A stretch of DNA of 64,000 nt from Scilla litardierei (lineage: Eukaryota; Streptophyta; Magnoliopsida; Asparagales; Asparagaceae), in NCBI GenBank assembly GCA_030789695.1, contig CM061142.1, forward strand, positions 565,431,281 to 565,495,280, read 5' to 3'. The notes under the pieces were generated by a model. It was given only the letters and a program-made list of their open reading frames with translations, made no database searches and had not been told where the DNA came from. Within the stretch, counting starts at the first letter, position 1. The number at the start of each line of letters is the position of its first letter. Below, in pieces: positions 1 to 10,787 of this stretch. The position numbers were made by a program, and so were the translations under genes.

Positions 1-1060
1 CTTTTGTTCTTGGACCGACTAATTCAATTTGTACTCAGACTATTTGTTTTATCTCTTAGTCGGTCTAAGTTAACTCACCGACCGACTAGTTGTGAAACTA
101 GTCGGTTGTCAAGTGTGCTTTGACCGACTAGTTCTATTAGTCTGAACTTCGACCTATTCCCTGTTCACCACTTAGTTGGTTCATGTTGTTTGACCGACCG
201 ACTAGTTGATGAACTAGTCGGTCAGTGGTTGTTCTTTGACCGACTAGTTTGGTTCAGAATAGAGCCGTTGGAGCATTAATTGAAACGTTTTTCTCTCCCT
301 CTTTCCTCTAACCTATATATACTTGTTGAGCTGCATTCATTGCACTCAAGGCTGATATTAAGAGAAAGTTTAGAGATCAAAGAGAAAGCATTCATTCAAC
401 ATTCAAAGCTCTTTCTTTCCAATCTTGAATCTCTTCTCACTCTTATTTCAAAAGAGAGATTCATTGATTGTGAGCCTTCCAAGCCAAATGCTTGATCCTA
501 GGTCACCAACAACCTCATAGCTCTCCATCGCTGATCTACATCTTGGAGCTAGGGTTTGGTGCCTCTTCATCTTCCCCAAAATCCGTTTTGCCCTAAATCG
601 TAAGTTTTACTCAAGGCATAGGATTTTGTCGGCAAGCAATTTCTATTTCAATTTACTTTGATATTGTAAGTGATTCACTCTCGGTTGTGAGAGTGTGTTT
701 GTGATCCCGGGTTGTGGGAGTCACAATTTTCATTTGTGTATGATTTGACTTGAGAAGGTTTTATCACAAGTATTTCATAGTGGAAATCTTGAGTTAGGGT
801 TTCTAACTCAAGTATCCGGAAGTGATCCGGGTGGTTGCGACGTATAATCACCGGGAACAAGTCGGGGAGACTTGGGTGGATCCGAACCCAGTAATATTGC
901 TTGTTTGCGATTGTTTCTTTGATGTCTAACATTTACATTTCCGCATTTCCGCATTGTTTGGTAGAGTTTGCAAGGTAATTAGGAATTAGCCTCTTAATTA
1001 TTTTAAAGTACTATTCACCCCCCCTCTAATACTTGTGCAGTAGCTTAGCAGGGCATTACA
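1..1060 (+). repeat. 3' part of a Sirevirus-like copia LTR (3' LTR or solo LTR)
   Basis: The segment ends at 1060 with GGGCATTACA. Its last hundred bases are a diverged reverse-complement match to the start of the LTR at 47157-49031, so it is the same family in the opposite orientation. Positions 1-250 hold copies of the GACCGACTAGT...ACTAGTCGGTC palindrome that marks the U3 of the other copy. A TATA-like tract lies at 314-321. The bases after 1060 do not resemble a primer-binding site, so this is a 3' LTR or a solo LTR whose body lies to the left of the window. The short ORFs here are chance ORFs. Confidence 0.8.
314..321 (+). promoter_or_regulatory. TATA box of the Sirevirus-like LTR
   Basis: TATATATA lies between the palindromic U3 and the downstream R/U5 part. 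It matches in position the TATAAATA on the minus strand at 47892-47899 in the other LTR copy. Confidence 0.5.
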
Positions 1061-1188
1061 CACGTGCATCGCACGTGCCCCCGATTTTGCTCTGGACACG
1101 CGGCACAATCCCAGCAACCCCCGCCTTAATCCAACGGTGCAGTGAGGGGAGTCGAAGCAGCTCGATCTTAGCCGCTACACTTTGATCA
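1061..1188. other. Unassigned flank with a perfect hairpin
   Basis: A 128-bp segment lies between two LTRs. It opens with CACGTGCATCGCACGTG (1061-1077), a 7-bp perfect stem with a 3-base loop. The composition is GC-richer than its surroundings. On the minus strand it resembles the terminal hairpin of a plant Helitron, cut short by the LTR that ends at 1060. No gene is seen. Confidence 0.4.
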
Positions 1189-1482
1189 TGTTGAGAGATG
1201 TATGCCCTCAAGGTAATTATCTATATAAAACATCTTGTAATAGTTTTAAAGGTAATTTATCTATTTAAGTGATTCATGAATTGCAACTGCCTTACCCGGC
1301 ATCAAAGATTTGCTTATGTATGTAAATAAAGGGAGAGCATTTTTTCCCTTCCTGTTATGAATCGGCCCCATGAGACCTTTCGTATATCCACCACTTCATA
1401 TTTCTCAAGTATATTAATAAATAAGTGATGCTAGGAAACCCCTAACCATCACTCTTTCTTGGAGACTCTTCATCTCTCAACA
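1189..1482 (+). repeat. 5' LTR of a short-LTR copia element
   Basis: The 294-bp segment is bounded by a perfect 12-bp inverted repeat, TGTTGAGAGATG at the left and CATCTCTCAACA at the right. It is followed at once by TGTTATCAGCACG (1483-1495), a copia-type primer-binding site close to the initiator-Met tRNA complement. The five bases before it, GATCA (1184-1188), would be the target-site duplication. No second LTR copy is present in the window. The short LTR and the RT remnant at 22330-22470 suggest an Ale/Retrofit-type copia element, which is an inference. Confidence 0.8.
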
Positions 1483-2892
1483 TGTTATCAGCACGAATTA
1501 TGCTAATAGAGAAGGAAATGATGCGACGAAGCTTTGACGAATGTTTTCATGACGGCTTGAGAGAGGAGCCAATGGGCGGATAGTGACGAAAAGCTTCGTA
1601 GTACGACTGCTCAAGAAGTATTTTCTAGATTTGTGCAAAAATGACAAATTTTTTTCATGATCATGATATCCTAGATCTAATTTTATTTAGATCAAAAGCA
1701 TTTTTATGCCATATATTAAATTTCCTAGATCTAAAACATAATTTTTAAGATCTAGAGACCTAATTATCATGAAAAACTTGATTTTTTATGCGATCTAAAG
1801 AATAATTTTTAACATGTACTAGATGCATCAAAACAACTACCTGTATCACGTCAAGAAAAAAATCTTGTAATTTCCTATCAAAAACCAAGACCATTATTGT
1901 GAATAAGATTTTTTACATCTGAGAATAAGGCGTTTTATTAGTTATTCCTTTGCTCGGATAATTATCAGCACTGATATCCTAAATAATTTAAAATCATATA
2001 AATTGACTTGTTGGCATGAAATATAATAAGATCATGACTGCAAAAGATACCTTGTATTTTCTGTGATTTGTTAAGCATTATGTTAACATTTAACTTCCAC
2101 AATGTTTGAGGAGCACTAAAAACTTGGATTCGTATGCACTTCTAATATACTTTATTTGTAATCTTCAGATATTTGTTAACCTATAATGCTATTGGCAAAT
2201 GAGTTGCAAATTTTTGTGCTTGTGTGTTCATGTATAATTTGCAATACATAAATTGCTAGGTATAAAAATGGTTTTTAATCTGATGCAAATTTTATTATTC
2301 ATCCATTGTTTTGACAATATGGATATCCATATCTAAGATGTTTAAAATATTGATTTAGAAATGGATAGTACTAAACTATTCAATATCTTTGAATAATGCT
2401 TCATGTTATGAATGGTCTTATAACCTTGGTATCCAAGACCCTTGGTATCAAACCATGAATGTAAAGCCCCTTAGTATTTTTTGTAATGGTTAGTCTATAT
2501 ATCTATATAAATATAGTCTATGGCATTGACCATAGAGATTGATTCACAACACATACAGTTTAAATCTTAATCTATATGTTTTCGGGCTCGTTTAGTTTTA
2601 ATTTTTTTCTGAACATGCCCCGATTGACCTGGTGTATACCACGGGCGGCCCGAAGCCTCCACTTCCACCACATACCCCACCAAAATTATTTTTGGGTTAA
2701 AGTCCCAAGAAATTCTTGGAGACGTGTCATATAAATCAAGGCATCTTAATAACAAAACATTAATGCACAATTGATTTAATACCTTGTTTGCATGTCATTA
2801 CTTAGGGTATTTTCATGTAAATAATTGTTTTGTATACTTCAAATGAATTGTCTACTTAAATGCTCTATATGTCTGCATGATATATTTAATAA
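1483..2892 (+). mobile_element. Left internal part of the degenerate copia element
   Basis: AT-rich sequence follows the primer-binding site and runs up to the Helitron border at 2893. It would hold the leader and gag, but no open frame survives and I could not recognise a gag motif. It continues logically at 19153 on the far side of the Helitron. Confidence 0.5.
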
Positions 2893-2922
2893 CTAGTCTA
2901 TAACCCGTGCCCGAGGGCACGG
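2893..2922 (-). other. Helitron 3' terminus: hairpin and CTAG
   Basis: CCGTGCCC (2905-2912) pairs perfectly with GGGCACGG (2915-2922). On the minus strand this hairpin is followed, after a spacer of about eight bases, by CTAG at 2896-2893 and then T at 2892. This is the expected rolling-circle termination structure. Confidence 0.85.
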
Positions 2923-3200
2923 TTCAATTTAGATATTTCCCACTCAAAATCTTAGTTCCCCCGAAAATGTGGGCACGATTCATTGTAGATATTCCCCCCT
3001 AAAAATCATAGTTCCCCCGAAAATGTGGGCACGATTCATTGTAGATATTCCCCCCCCCTCAAAATCTTAGTTCCCCCGAAAATGTGGGCACGATTCATTG
3101 TAGATATTCCCCTCTCAAAATCTTAGTTCCCCTGAAATTGTGTATATGATTCGTTTTAGAAATACCCCCTCAAAATCTTAGTTCCCCAATCAAAGTCTTA
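2915..3200. repeat. Subterminal tandem repeats of the Helitron, about 56-59 bp
   Basis: Copies start with GGGCACG at 2915, 2971, 3027 and 3086, with a degenerate fifth copy near 3141. Each unit runs through a conserved CATTGTAGATATT and TTCCCCCGAAAATGT. The first unit's GGGCACGG is one arm of the terminal hairpin, so the terminus merges into the array. Confidence 0.8.
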
Positions 3201-3757
3201 GTTCCCCAAAATTTAGGTCACCTCAAGAGATTTTAGTTCTCACATTGCTTAATTACTCAAAAAAATTTTAATTACTGGCAAAAATGTTTGTCCCCCAATA
3301 TGTATTTCGTTTATAAATTTTTTTGTAAAGTTAGTTGCATTTCCCCCCATTTTTTAGACATCTATTCTATAAAGATGGGAGCTAAAACACATGTTACAAT
3401 ATTAAGATACATGAACAAACATAAAAATAGAGAAGGACGTAAAAATTAGCCATGTCACCAAAACCTAGGAGTGCGAAAGTTAGCAGCATTGATCAAATTA
3501 TGTGTATTAGCCATGTCACCACGTTCCCCCCAATCACATCCAACCATGAAAACAATTGAAATTGGTGAAGTAAAAAACCATGCAAGCAACTATTGAACTT
3601 TACATTTCTAACATCAAAAAGTAACACCTTAATAATGTTACACAAAAGTAATATAGATCCAGTTCTCTTAGTCTAAGCCAAGTAACACCATAATAATATT
3701 TACATTTGTTACATCAAAAATACATCTGTTACATCAACGCTGTTAATACGCAATCCA

Positions 3758-4590
3758 TCATGGTTCAACAGGAAACTTCCTCTGCATTACAATATAAAAG
3801 GAATGCGTGTCAATCTCAATCCAACAGCGTGTGTCATCTGGATGCACAATAACCTAGGTAATTACAAACGTAAATTGGTTAGAGAAATAAAGAAATATGT
3901 GATAACATTAATATTTAAACTTAAAACGCTTTTACCTTATGCGGGGGGAGCATATGTGGACGTGCTTTACGGGCCCAATCAAGCTCCTTAAGAACTAACT
4001 TCCAATTCTATAACACAAACGATATTATGTTAATATTCAATGAAAATGATAGTGTGGGAATAAAATTCTAATAGTTTTTTACATTACCTCCATAACACAT
4101 TTTTCAGGTGCATCAATATTCCCTGTCACCTGTGCATCTACAATTCTTTTTGCTTCTTGCTGTTAATAATAATAATAATAATAATTTACTAACTTAAAAA
4201 GTCTTAATATGAAAATGATAACTTATTTATTGATCAGCATACCTTGTCCCACCAAATTCTTTTATAATCACGCAACTTGACAGCTATATTATTGGCAGCA
4301 AGTAACACAACCTATAAGAACAAAAAATATTAAGAAATCAAATGAAATGAAATGAAATAAAAGAATAAAAAGTTATGATTAAAGACTTACAGTTTTAAAC
4401 AAATCTGCATCAACCTGTATATAAAAATACAAACAAATATTTTAGCTAACCATTCATATTTAAAGATTCAAATTGAAACAAATAATAAGGCAAAAATGAT
4501 TTTTTACTTAAGTTAAAAATTTCTTACATCGCCATATATAGTGACGCCAATCCACATTATGCAGCTAGTGGTTATATGATAATGGTGTAC
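3758..4590 (-). CDS. Cryptic six-exon gene unit in the Helitron, product not recognised
   Basis: I read six small exons on the minus strand: 4528-4590 (63 bp), 4391-4414 (24), 4243-4311 (69), 4088-4159 (72), 3936-4007 (72) and 3758-3853 (96, ending in TGA). Every intron is 79-113 bp, begins GT and ends AG; several donors are GTAAG, GTATG or GTAAT. All six exons are multiples of three and join in phase 0 without a stop. Exon 3 reads VVLLAANNIAVK and continues to an IWWDK end; exon 5 starts NWKLVLKELDWARKA; the last ends FYIVMQRKFPVEP. No start codon or upstream exon is certain. The unit begins 122 bp after the helicase stop on the same strand. A good donor (GTAAGT) just after that stop could splice the helicase 3' UTR to exon 1. 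It may be a captured host gene fragment or a Helitron accessory gene. I recognise no family. Confidence 0.6.
4162..4184. repeat. (AAT)n microsatellite
   Basis: A short run of AAT triplets lies just upstream of an AG acceptor in the cryptic gene (minus strand), inside the intron between exons 3 and 4. Confidence 0.8.
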
Positions 4591-4712
4591 CTGTATGGTA
4601 GACAACAGTCGATAAATAATTTTTTTAAAGAATGACTAAATGAATAAAATAAATAGAAATATTTACAAAAAAATTAAACTACTAACTTACAATATTAATC
4701 ATATAGTGGAAT

Positions 4713-7700
4713 TCATAGCAAAACATCTGGATAAACGATGTTTAATGTTTTATTTGAATCGGCCGGAAGAAGGACACATACACGATCAAAAGATGTGCAC
4801 CGTGAAAGTGCCACATAAAGATGTCCATGACTGAAAACTGGGGTCCGCAAATCCACTCCAACAAACTTTACAGATTGTCCCTGAGCTTTATTAATTGTCA
4901 TGGCATAAGTTACACGGACAGGAAACTGCCGTCTTGTCATATGAAATGGTAATGTTGTAGCCGAAGGTGACAAAGATATTCTTGGAATAAACACAAAACT
5001 ACCGGCTTTATCCCCATTTAAAATTTGAGCTTCAATGACACGTGATGCACATCTGACAACCATCAATCGAGTGCCATTGCAGAGCCCATCTTTTGGTGCA
5101 ATATTTCGTAATAAAATAATAGGACAACCCACCTTAAGATCAAGTTTAAATTGTGGCAACCCAGGAAGATCCAAAGAGTTTATGTACTCAGTTGGAAATC
5201 GATTTATAATGGTTGGGTCTGTTTCATCATTTTCAGACAGGCTGTCTGCAGCTAGATATGTAATCTTTTGTCCCGGAAAAATGTGTAATGCAGCAGCATT
5301 TATAAAAGCAACATCATCATTCCGTGCAGAAAGAATTATTCGTTCAGTCAGGTATGCCGGAGTCACTGCACCCTCAATATCAAGCTGCGGATAAATTCGA
5401 AGTAATAACTCGTTTAAATCCTTGCACCTGAATATGTGAGAAGGAAGTTCTACCACCTCTGTAGGATTTGTGCCAACCTAATACATTATATAGATAAAAT
5501 TTAAGTTAAGGAATGGCTAAGATAAAAATAGTAAGTAAAATTAAATTAGGCATGAAATAAAATACCTCCAAAATGAATTTTGCAAAATTTGCATTCTCAA
5601 CTGATGAGTTATTTAACCGCATATTTTGATCCAAGATCAAAACTTGTACAGAGCACCATAATACAGATCGTCTCAATGAGGCACCAACAATTTCTTCTCG
5701 AACCCCCTTTGGTATGACGGGCAAGATTTGTCGGAAATCCCCACCAAGAACAACAGTAATACCACCAAATGCTCTGGGGTTATCACAAATATCTTGTAAT
5801 GATCGATCCACTGCCTCAACACAGTGCCGATGTTGCATAGGTACTTCATCCCATATTATAAGTTTTGCTTTTCTGAATAATTGAGCTTGCATGGATTGCT
5901 TGCTAAAATTACAAATTGAAGTATCATGCACATCTAACGGGATACGAAATGTGGAATGTGCAGTCCGGCCTCCGCTAAGCAGCAATGATGCAATACCGGA
6001 TGACGCGACGGTGATAACTATATGTCCAAGACTCCGCAACATTGTTGCAAGTGCATTGTACAAAAAAGTCTTTCCAGTTCCAGCACCGCCGCTCAAGAAG
6101 AATGTAGAACCTTTATTTTCAAATACAGATGAAGTAATTGCCGAGTAAGCATGGCGTTGTGCATCATTAAGGCAATCAATGTCTTTTTGAGCATCCATTT
6201 GTTTAGCCTTATTTATAAGTTCCTGATGTTCATACAACAATCTATTGCCAACAATTGCATTCCAATCTCCAGCAGGAAGTGGCATTGGTGGGAAGTCAGA
6301 TAGACACTTACCGTACTCCTGAAGCAATTCATTGATAAGGAATAATCCATAATCTTCAAGTTGGCATTGAGATGGGAAAGAAATTGCAAATAAAGTTTGC
6401 AATTTATGTGGAAGATCATCGCAAATGTGCACTGAAAATTCATTCCATAATGCAAGTGGGTCGATCGGCAAACATTCGATAAGAATAATGCAAAACAGTC
6501 TTCGTAATTGATATCCTGTTTTCATAATTGAAGCCTCGGAAAGACATTGTCTCCACTCGGAATCATCTTCAAGAAGACCTCTTGCAATACATGTTGCTTT
6601 GAATGTAGGGTACTCGATAGAATTGAATGTGCGTAAATTTTCCCACGATGTTGGCCCTTTAACAACTGTTAGTAGCAACCGTAGATAAAATCTCTCACCA
6701 GAATTAGGGGAGGCAAAATACATTCGGCCAATTGCATATCCAGATTGTCTTGGAGTCCAGACCTTTGTTGACGAATGCCACACAAACTTTTGAGGAAATT
6801 CTTGATATGTGAGATCATGTGCAGACTCATGTAAAGCGCAACATGTAAAAAATTCAGTCAAAGTTGTCTTATCATTTTCAGCCCTAGACCTTATTGCATC
6901 TACATCTTCATCTGGATCAAAAATAACACGGTGTTGCCCTGGTAAATGAAGTATCAATCTTTGAACTGACGGAATCTCTTGATGCAAAGGATGCTCGAAT
7001 ATTCGCCAAGCAGCCTCAGGTGGTCCAATATATCTTGCATCAAGGTATTGTTGGATCTCATTTACTGCGCCCAATACCATTGTGGTCCGATCATGACCTT
7101 TATAAATATACTTATGAATGTACTTCACACATCTTACCCCGGCACAAACTTCGACATTAATGTGGCAGTTAAAGAGCCTTGAGAGATACCTGTTGTGCGG
7201 CACAACATCGCGGTTATCAACCTGATGCCCCCTTACAGTATATAGATGCCCATTACTACGACGACGGTAAATAGGATATCCATCACGATCCAAGGTTGTT
7301 GCATCTGCATAATTTCGAGGGTATTTCTTAGTACACTTACCATTTTCCATGCATGAAGCATTTGGATTCCGAGCACCACATGGTCCATGTACCATACATT
7401 TTGACACAGTATCGAATAATGCAGGATCTTGAGCAGGATCAGGAAATTCAGCACATACAATTCTATCCACTTGATCACATGTATGAATCTTATCGGGTCC
7501 ACGAAGAAAGAAAAGAGCATGCATATGTGGAAGACCCCGTTTCTGAAATTCAATTGTAAATACATGTGCTACTTTCTTTCCAAATACATTATTGCCATCA
7601 ATCTCCTTCATCAAAGCCTTTCTTTTTAACTCAAATACACGTGCGACTAAATCTGGACGGTCGGTAGCCTTTTGATTGGGCAGTAGAGCTGAAGTAATTT

Positions 7701-10700
7701 CTGGCCACTTTGGATTTGCGGTCATGGTAAGAAAAATATCCGGGTGCTGGTTATAACGTGTGATAGCCATCGAGTCTTGAAATATTTCAAACATGTGACG
7801 TGCACTGCCAGTGAAAGATGAAGGAAGTATCATGCGCTGTCCAATTTGGTCGCATCTGGCATATGCATCGATATCTGCAAGACCCTGATAGAGCTCTGAG
7901 CGGAGTTTTCGTTGATTAAGTTTGATGAATGTCAAACGATGTTGCTCAATTGCTGCCCAAGCATCAACTATGAACTCCTGGAATAACTTTCCCGCTCTCA
8001 AAATTGAAGAATACTCGTTCTGTCTTTCAAACAGACGGTAGCTATAAAACTCACACATGGTCAGGCGTCTACTTGATGCTATGTTTTGAACTGGATCCCA
8101 CTGCTTCAACTCAGGTTCCCATCCAAGCTGACCATCAGGAAATAATAAGACGTAGTGTAATGGTAAGTATGCAGGATGAGTCTCATTGATTTGCATTAAT
8201 TGATGATTTCCTCGAAGATGTAAAACTATATCTCGCATCCCGGAAGGTCGATAGCCATCGCCAGGTAAAATAACCGCAATCTCATCTACGGTTGGGAGGT
8301 TATAACGGCGACGATCCTTGTTTGAATTGTAATGCAGATATACAGGAAGATCATGACCACATGAATCTGCTTGAGATAAAACAGAATACGCCTGACAATA
8401 TAGTTTGATGAATGGATTTATGCCCGATAAACAATTTTGAATAATTTGTAAGACATCCTTGCTCAAATGTGGATTTCTATTACTTCGAAATTCCATAGCA
8501 GAATCCGGATCATATATGTAAAGTTGACAATAACTTGCTGTTTGATCCGGTTGGGGCAGAAGTGATCCTGTTCGATGGCGTAATTCCCCATGAATAGTAA
8601 ATATGTTCGGGCCTCTGCCAGCAATCAATCTTTGATCCATTGTCACACCAAGGCTGGTAAATGCATTAGCTGCATTATACTCCCGAGTATACATTCGAAA
8701 TGATTTTGATGCCTCACTGTCACCATCATATAATTCTCTAAGTGCTGGAGGGGGTTCATTAAGTTTCGGCAATTTTACTTTTCCTTGCAAACAACATGTT
8801 CCAAAAAGATGTGTTCTCAAAGTTGACTTCGACAACTGTTCATCCAACCAGTGTAAGGCTGAACAATGAGGGCATGGAATGTTCATTAATCCAAGATGGT
8901 GCCGACCAAAATCAACCTGAGTTGGTGGACCAGAGCCATGCTGAGTTGACCGACATCGGAAGATCGAGGATGAGCCAGCGTCTTCTTGTTCAACTGGAGA
9001 AGTTGTTAATCCAAGTGTTATTTGAGTTATACACATAGGAGTCATATATCGAGATATGTTTCGTTGAGCTTTTTCTCGTTCTCTCCTGTGACATTGAGCT
9101 AAACACCTAGCCAAAATAAAACCATAATAATTAAATAAAATTAATTTACATTAAAGAAGAGGAGCTCTTATGAATAATAACCTGGCAGATGGTTCATCAT
9201 CTTCAGCACATATCGTAGAGATGTGCGAGGCTGAGACCTCATCTACATGTTCAACATGAGAAGTTGGTACTGCATATGTGCTTTGAGGCATGTCGAGTAC
9301 ACTGGTAGGAGTCATATATCGAGATGTGTTTGCTTGTATTTGTTCTCGTTCTCTCCTTTTGCGTTGAGCTAAAGCCCTATACAAATTTAAATAGAAAAAT
9401 AAACACAACTAAAATACATGGCATGGTGAAAAGGTTTTATGTACAGTCGGGTTGATAATGACCTGATAGATGGTCCAGGAACTTGCCCGGAGATCATAGC
9501 GTTACGCGAGGCTGAGACAGCATCTTCTTGTTCAACCGGAGAAGTTGTCACGGCTGGTGTTATGTGAGGTATATCAAGGACACCGTCAGAAGGCAGAGAA
9601 TGAGATATATTTCGTTGTTCATGTTCTCGTTCTCTCCTTTTGCGTTGAGCTAAAGCCCTATACAAATTTAAACAGAAAAATAAACACTACTAAAATAAAT
9701 GGCTTGGTGAAAAGGTTTTATGTACAGTCGGGTTGATAATGACCTGACAGATGGTCCAGAAACTTGCCCGGAAATCATATCGTTACGCGAGGCCGAGACA
9801 GCATCTTCTTGTTCAACCGGAGAAGTTGTCACGGCTGGTGTTATGTGAGGTATATCAAGGACACCGTCAGAAGGCAGAGCATGAGATATGTTTCGTTGTT
9901 CCTGTTCTCGTTCTCTCCTTTTGCGTTGAGCTAAAGCCCTATACAAATTTAAACAGAAAAATAAACACAACTAAAATACATGGCTCGGTGAAAAGGTTTT
10001 ATGTACAGTCGGGTTGATAATGACCTGACAGATGGTCCAAGAACTTCCCCAGAAATCATATCGTTACGCGAGACCGAGACAGCATGTTCTTGTTCAACCG
10101 GAGAAGTTGTCACGGCTGGTGTTATGTGAGGTATATCAAGGACACCGTCAGAAGGCAGAGCGTGAGATATGTTTCGTTCTTCCTGTTCTCGTTCTCTCCT
10201 TTTGCGTTGAGCTAAAGCCCTATACAAATTTAAACACAAAAATAAACACTACTAAAATACATGGCTTGGTGAAAAGGTTTTATGTACAGTCAGGTTGATA
10301 ATTACCTGACAGATGGTCCAGGAACTTGCCCAGAAATCATAGCATTACGCGAGGCCGAGACAGCATCTTCTTGTTCAACTGGAGAAGTTGTCACGGCTAG
10401 TGTTATGTGAGGTATATCAAGGACACCGTCAGAAGGCAGAGCGTGAGATATGTTTCGTTGTTCATGTTCTCGTTCTCTCCTTTTGCGTTGAGCTAAAGCC
10501 CTATCCAAATTTAAACACAAAAATAAACACTACTAAAATACATGGCTTGGTGAAAAGGTTTTATGTACAGTCGGGTTGATAATGACCTGACAGATGGTCC
10601 AGGAACTTGTCCGGAAATCATATCGTTACGCGAGGCCGAGACATCATCTTCTTGTTCAACCGGAGAAGTTGTCATGGCTGGTGTTATGTGAGGTATATCA

Positions 10701-10787
10701 AGTACACCGTCAGAAGGCAGAGCGTGAGATATATTACGTTGTTCTTGTTCACGTTCTCGTTCTATCCTACTGCGTTGAGCTAAAGCC
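4713..10787 (-). CDS. Helitron replicase: Rep (HUH endonuclease) plus PIF1-type helicase
   Basis: Rolling-circle Helitron protein. Exons on the minus strand are six modules between 10787 and 9182, the main exon 9106-5566, and 5477-4713. The terminal intron (5478-5565, 88 bp, GT...AG) lies between codons in phase 0, and reading through it creates a false stop. In the main exon (residues counted from its open-frame start at 9114), a CPHC zinc motif lies at 81-84 and the HUH motif PHMHALF at 529-535. The two-tyrosine motif [10 protein letters not shown] has Tyr at 665 and 669. Walker A GGAGTGKT is at 1009-1016, Walker B IIWDE at 1086-1090, and GGDFRQILP at 1124-1132. The last exon carries the late helicase motifs NKAQGQS and YVALSRC and ends at a natural-looking C-terminus. 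No stop or frameshift is visible. The start exon is not found: the first module has no ATG nearby, so translation must begin in an unseen upstream exon. Confidence 0.85.
5478..5565 (-). other. Terminal 88-bp intron of the Helitron replicase
   Basis: On the minus strand the donor is GAG|GTATTT at 5565 and the acceptor is ATTAG|GTTGGC at 5478. Removing it joins the main frame to the 247-codon downstream frame in phase 0, and restores helicase continuity between the GDFRQ region and the C-terminal motifs. Confidence 0.8.
9182..10787 (-). repeat. Tandem array of six duplicated symmetric exons, unit 281 bp
   Basis: Exon copies on the minus strand are 10587-10787 (201 bp), then 10306-10500, 10025-10219, 9744-9938, 9463-9657 and 9182-9376 (195 bp each). 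Introns are 75-86 bp, with donor CAG|GT and acceptor TATAG or GATAG. The start of the main exon at 9106 is a seventh, diverged copy. Each copy encodes about 65 residues beginning [12 protein letters not shown], then a Ser/Thr-rich stretch with TTSPVEQED. The exons are phase 2 and 195 or 201 bp long, so any copy number keeps the frame. The copies at 9463-10500 are nearly identical; the copies next to the main exon and the 201-bp copy are more diverged. Confidence 0.85.

Noticed and set aside
5035..5394. 119-codon plus-strand frame
   Set aside because: It is the antisense shadow of the Helitron helicase C-terminal exon.
5478..5565. Frame break between the 1202- and 247-codon replicase frames as a disabling mutation
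   Set aside because: A GT-AG intron of 88 bp removes it in phase 0 and restores helicase continuity.
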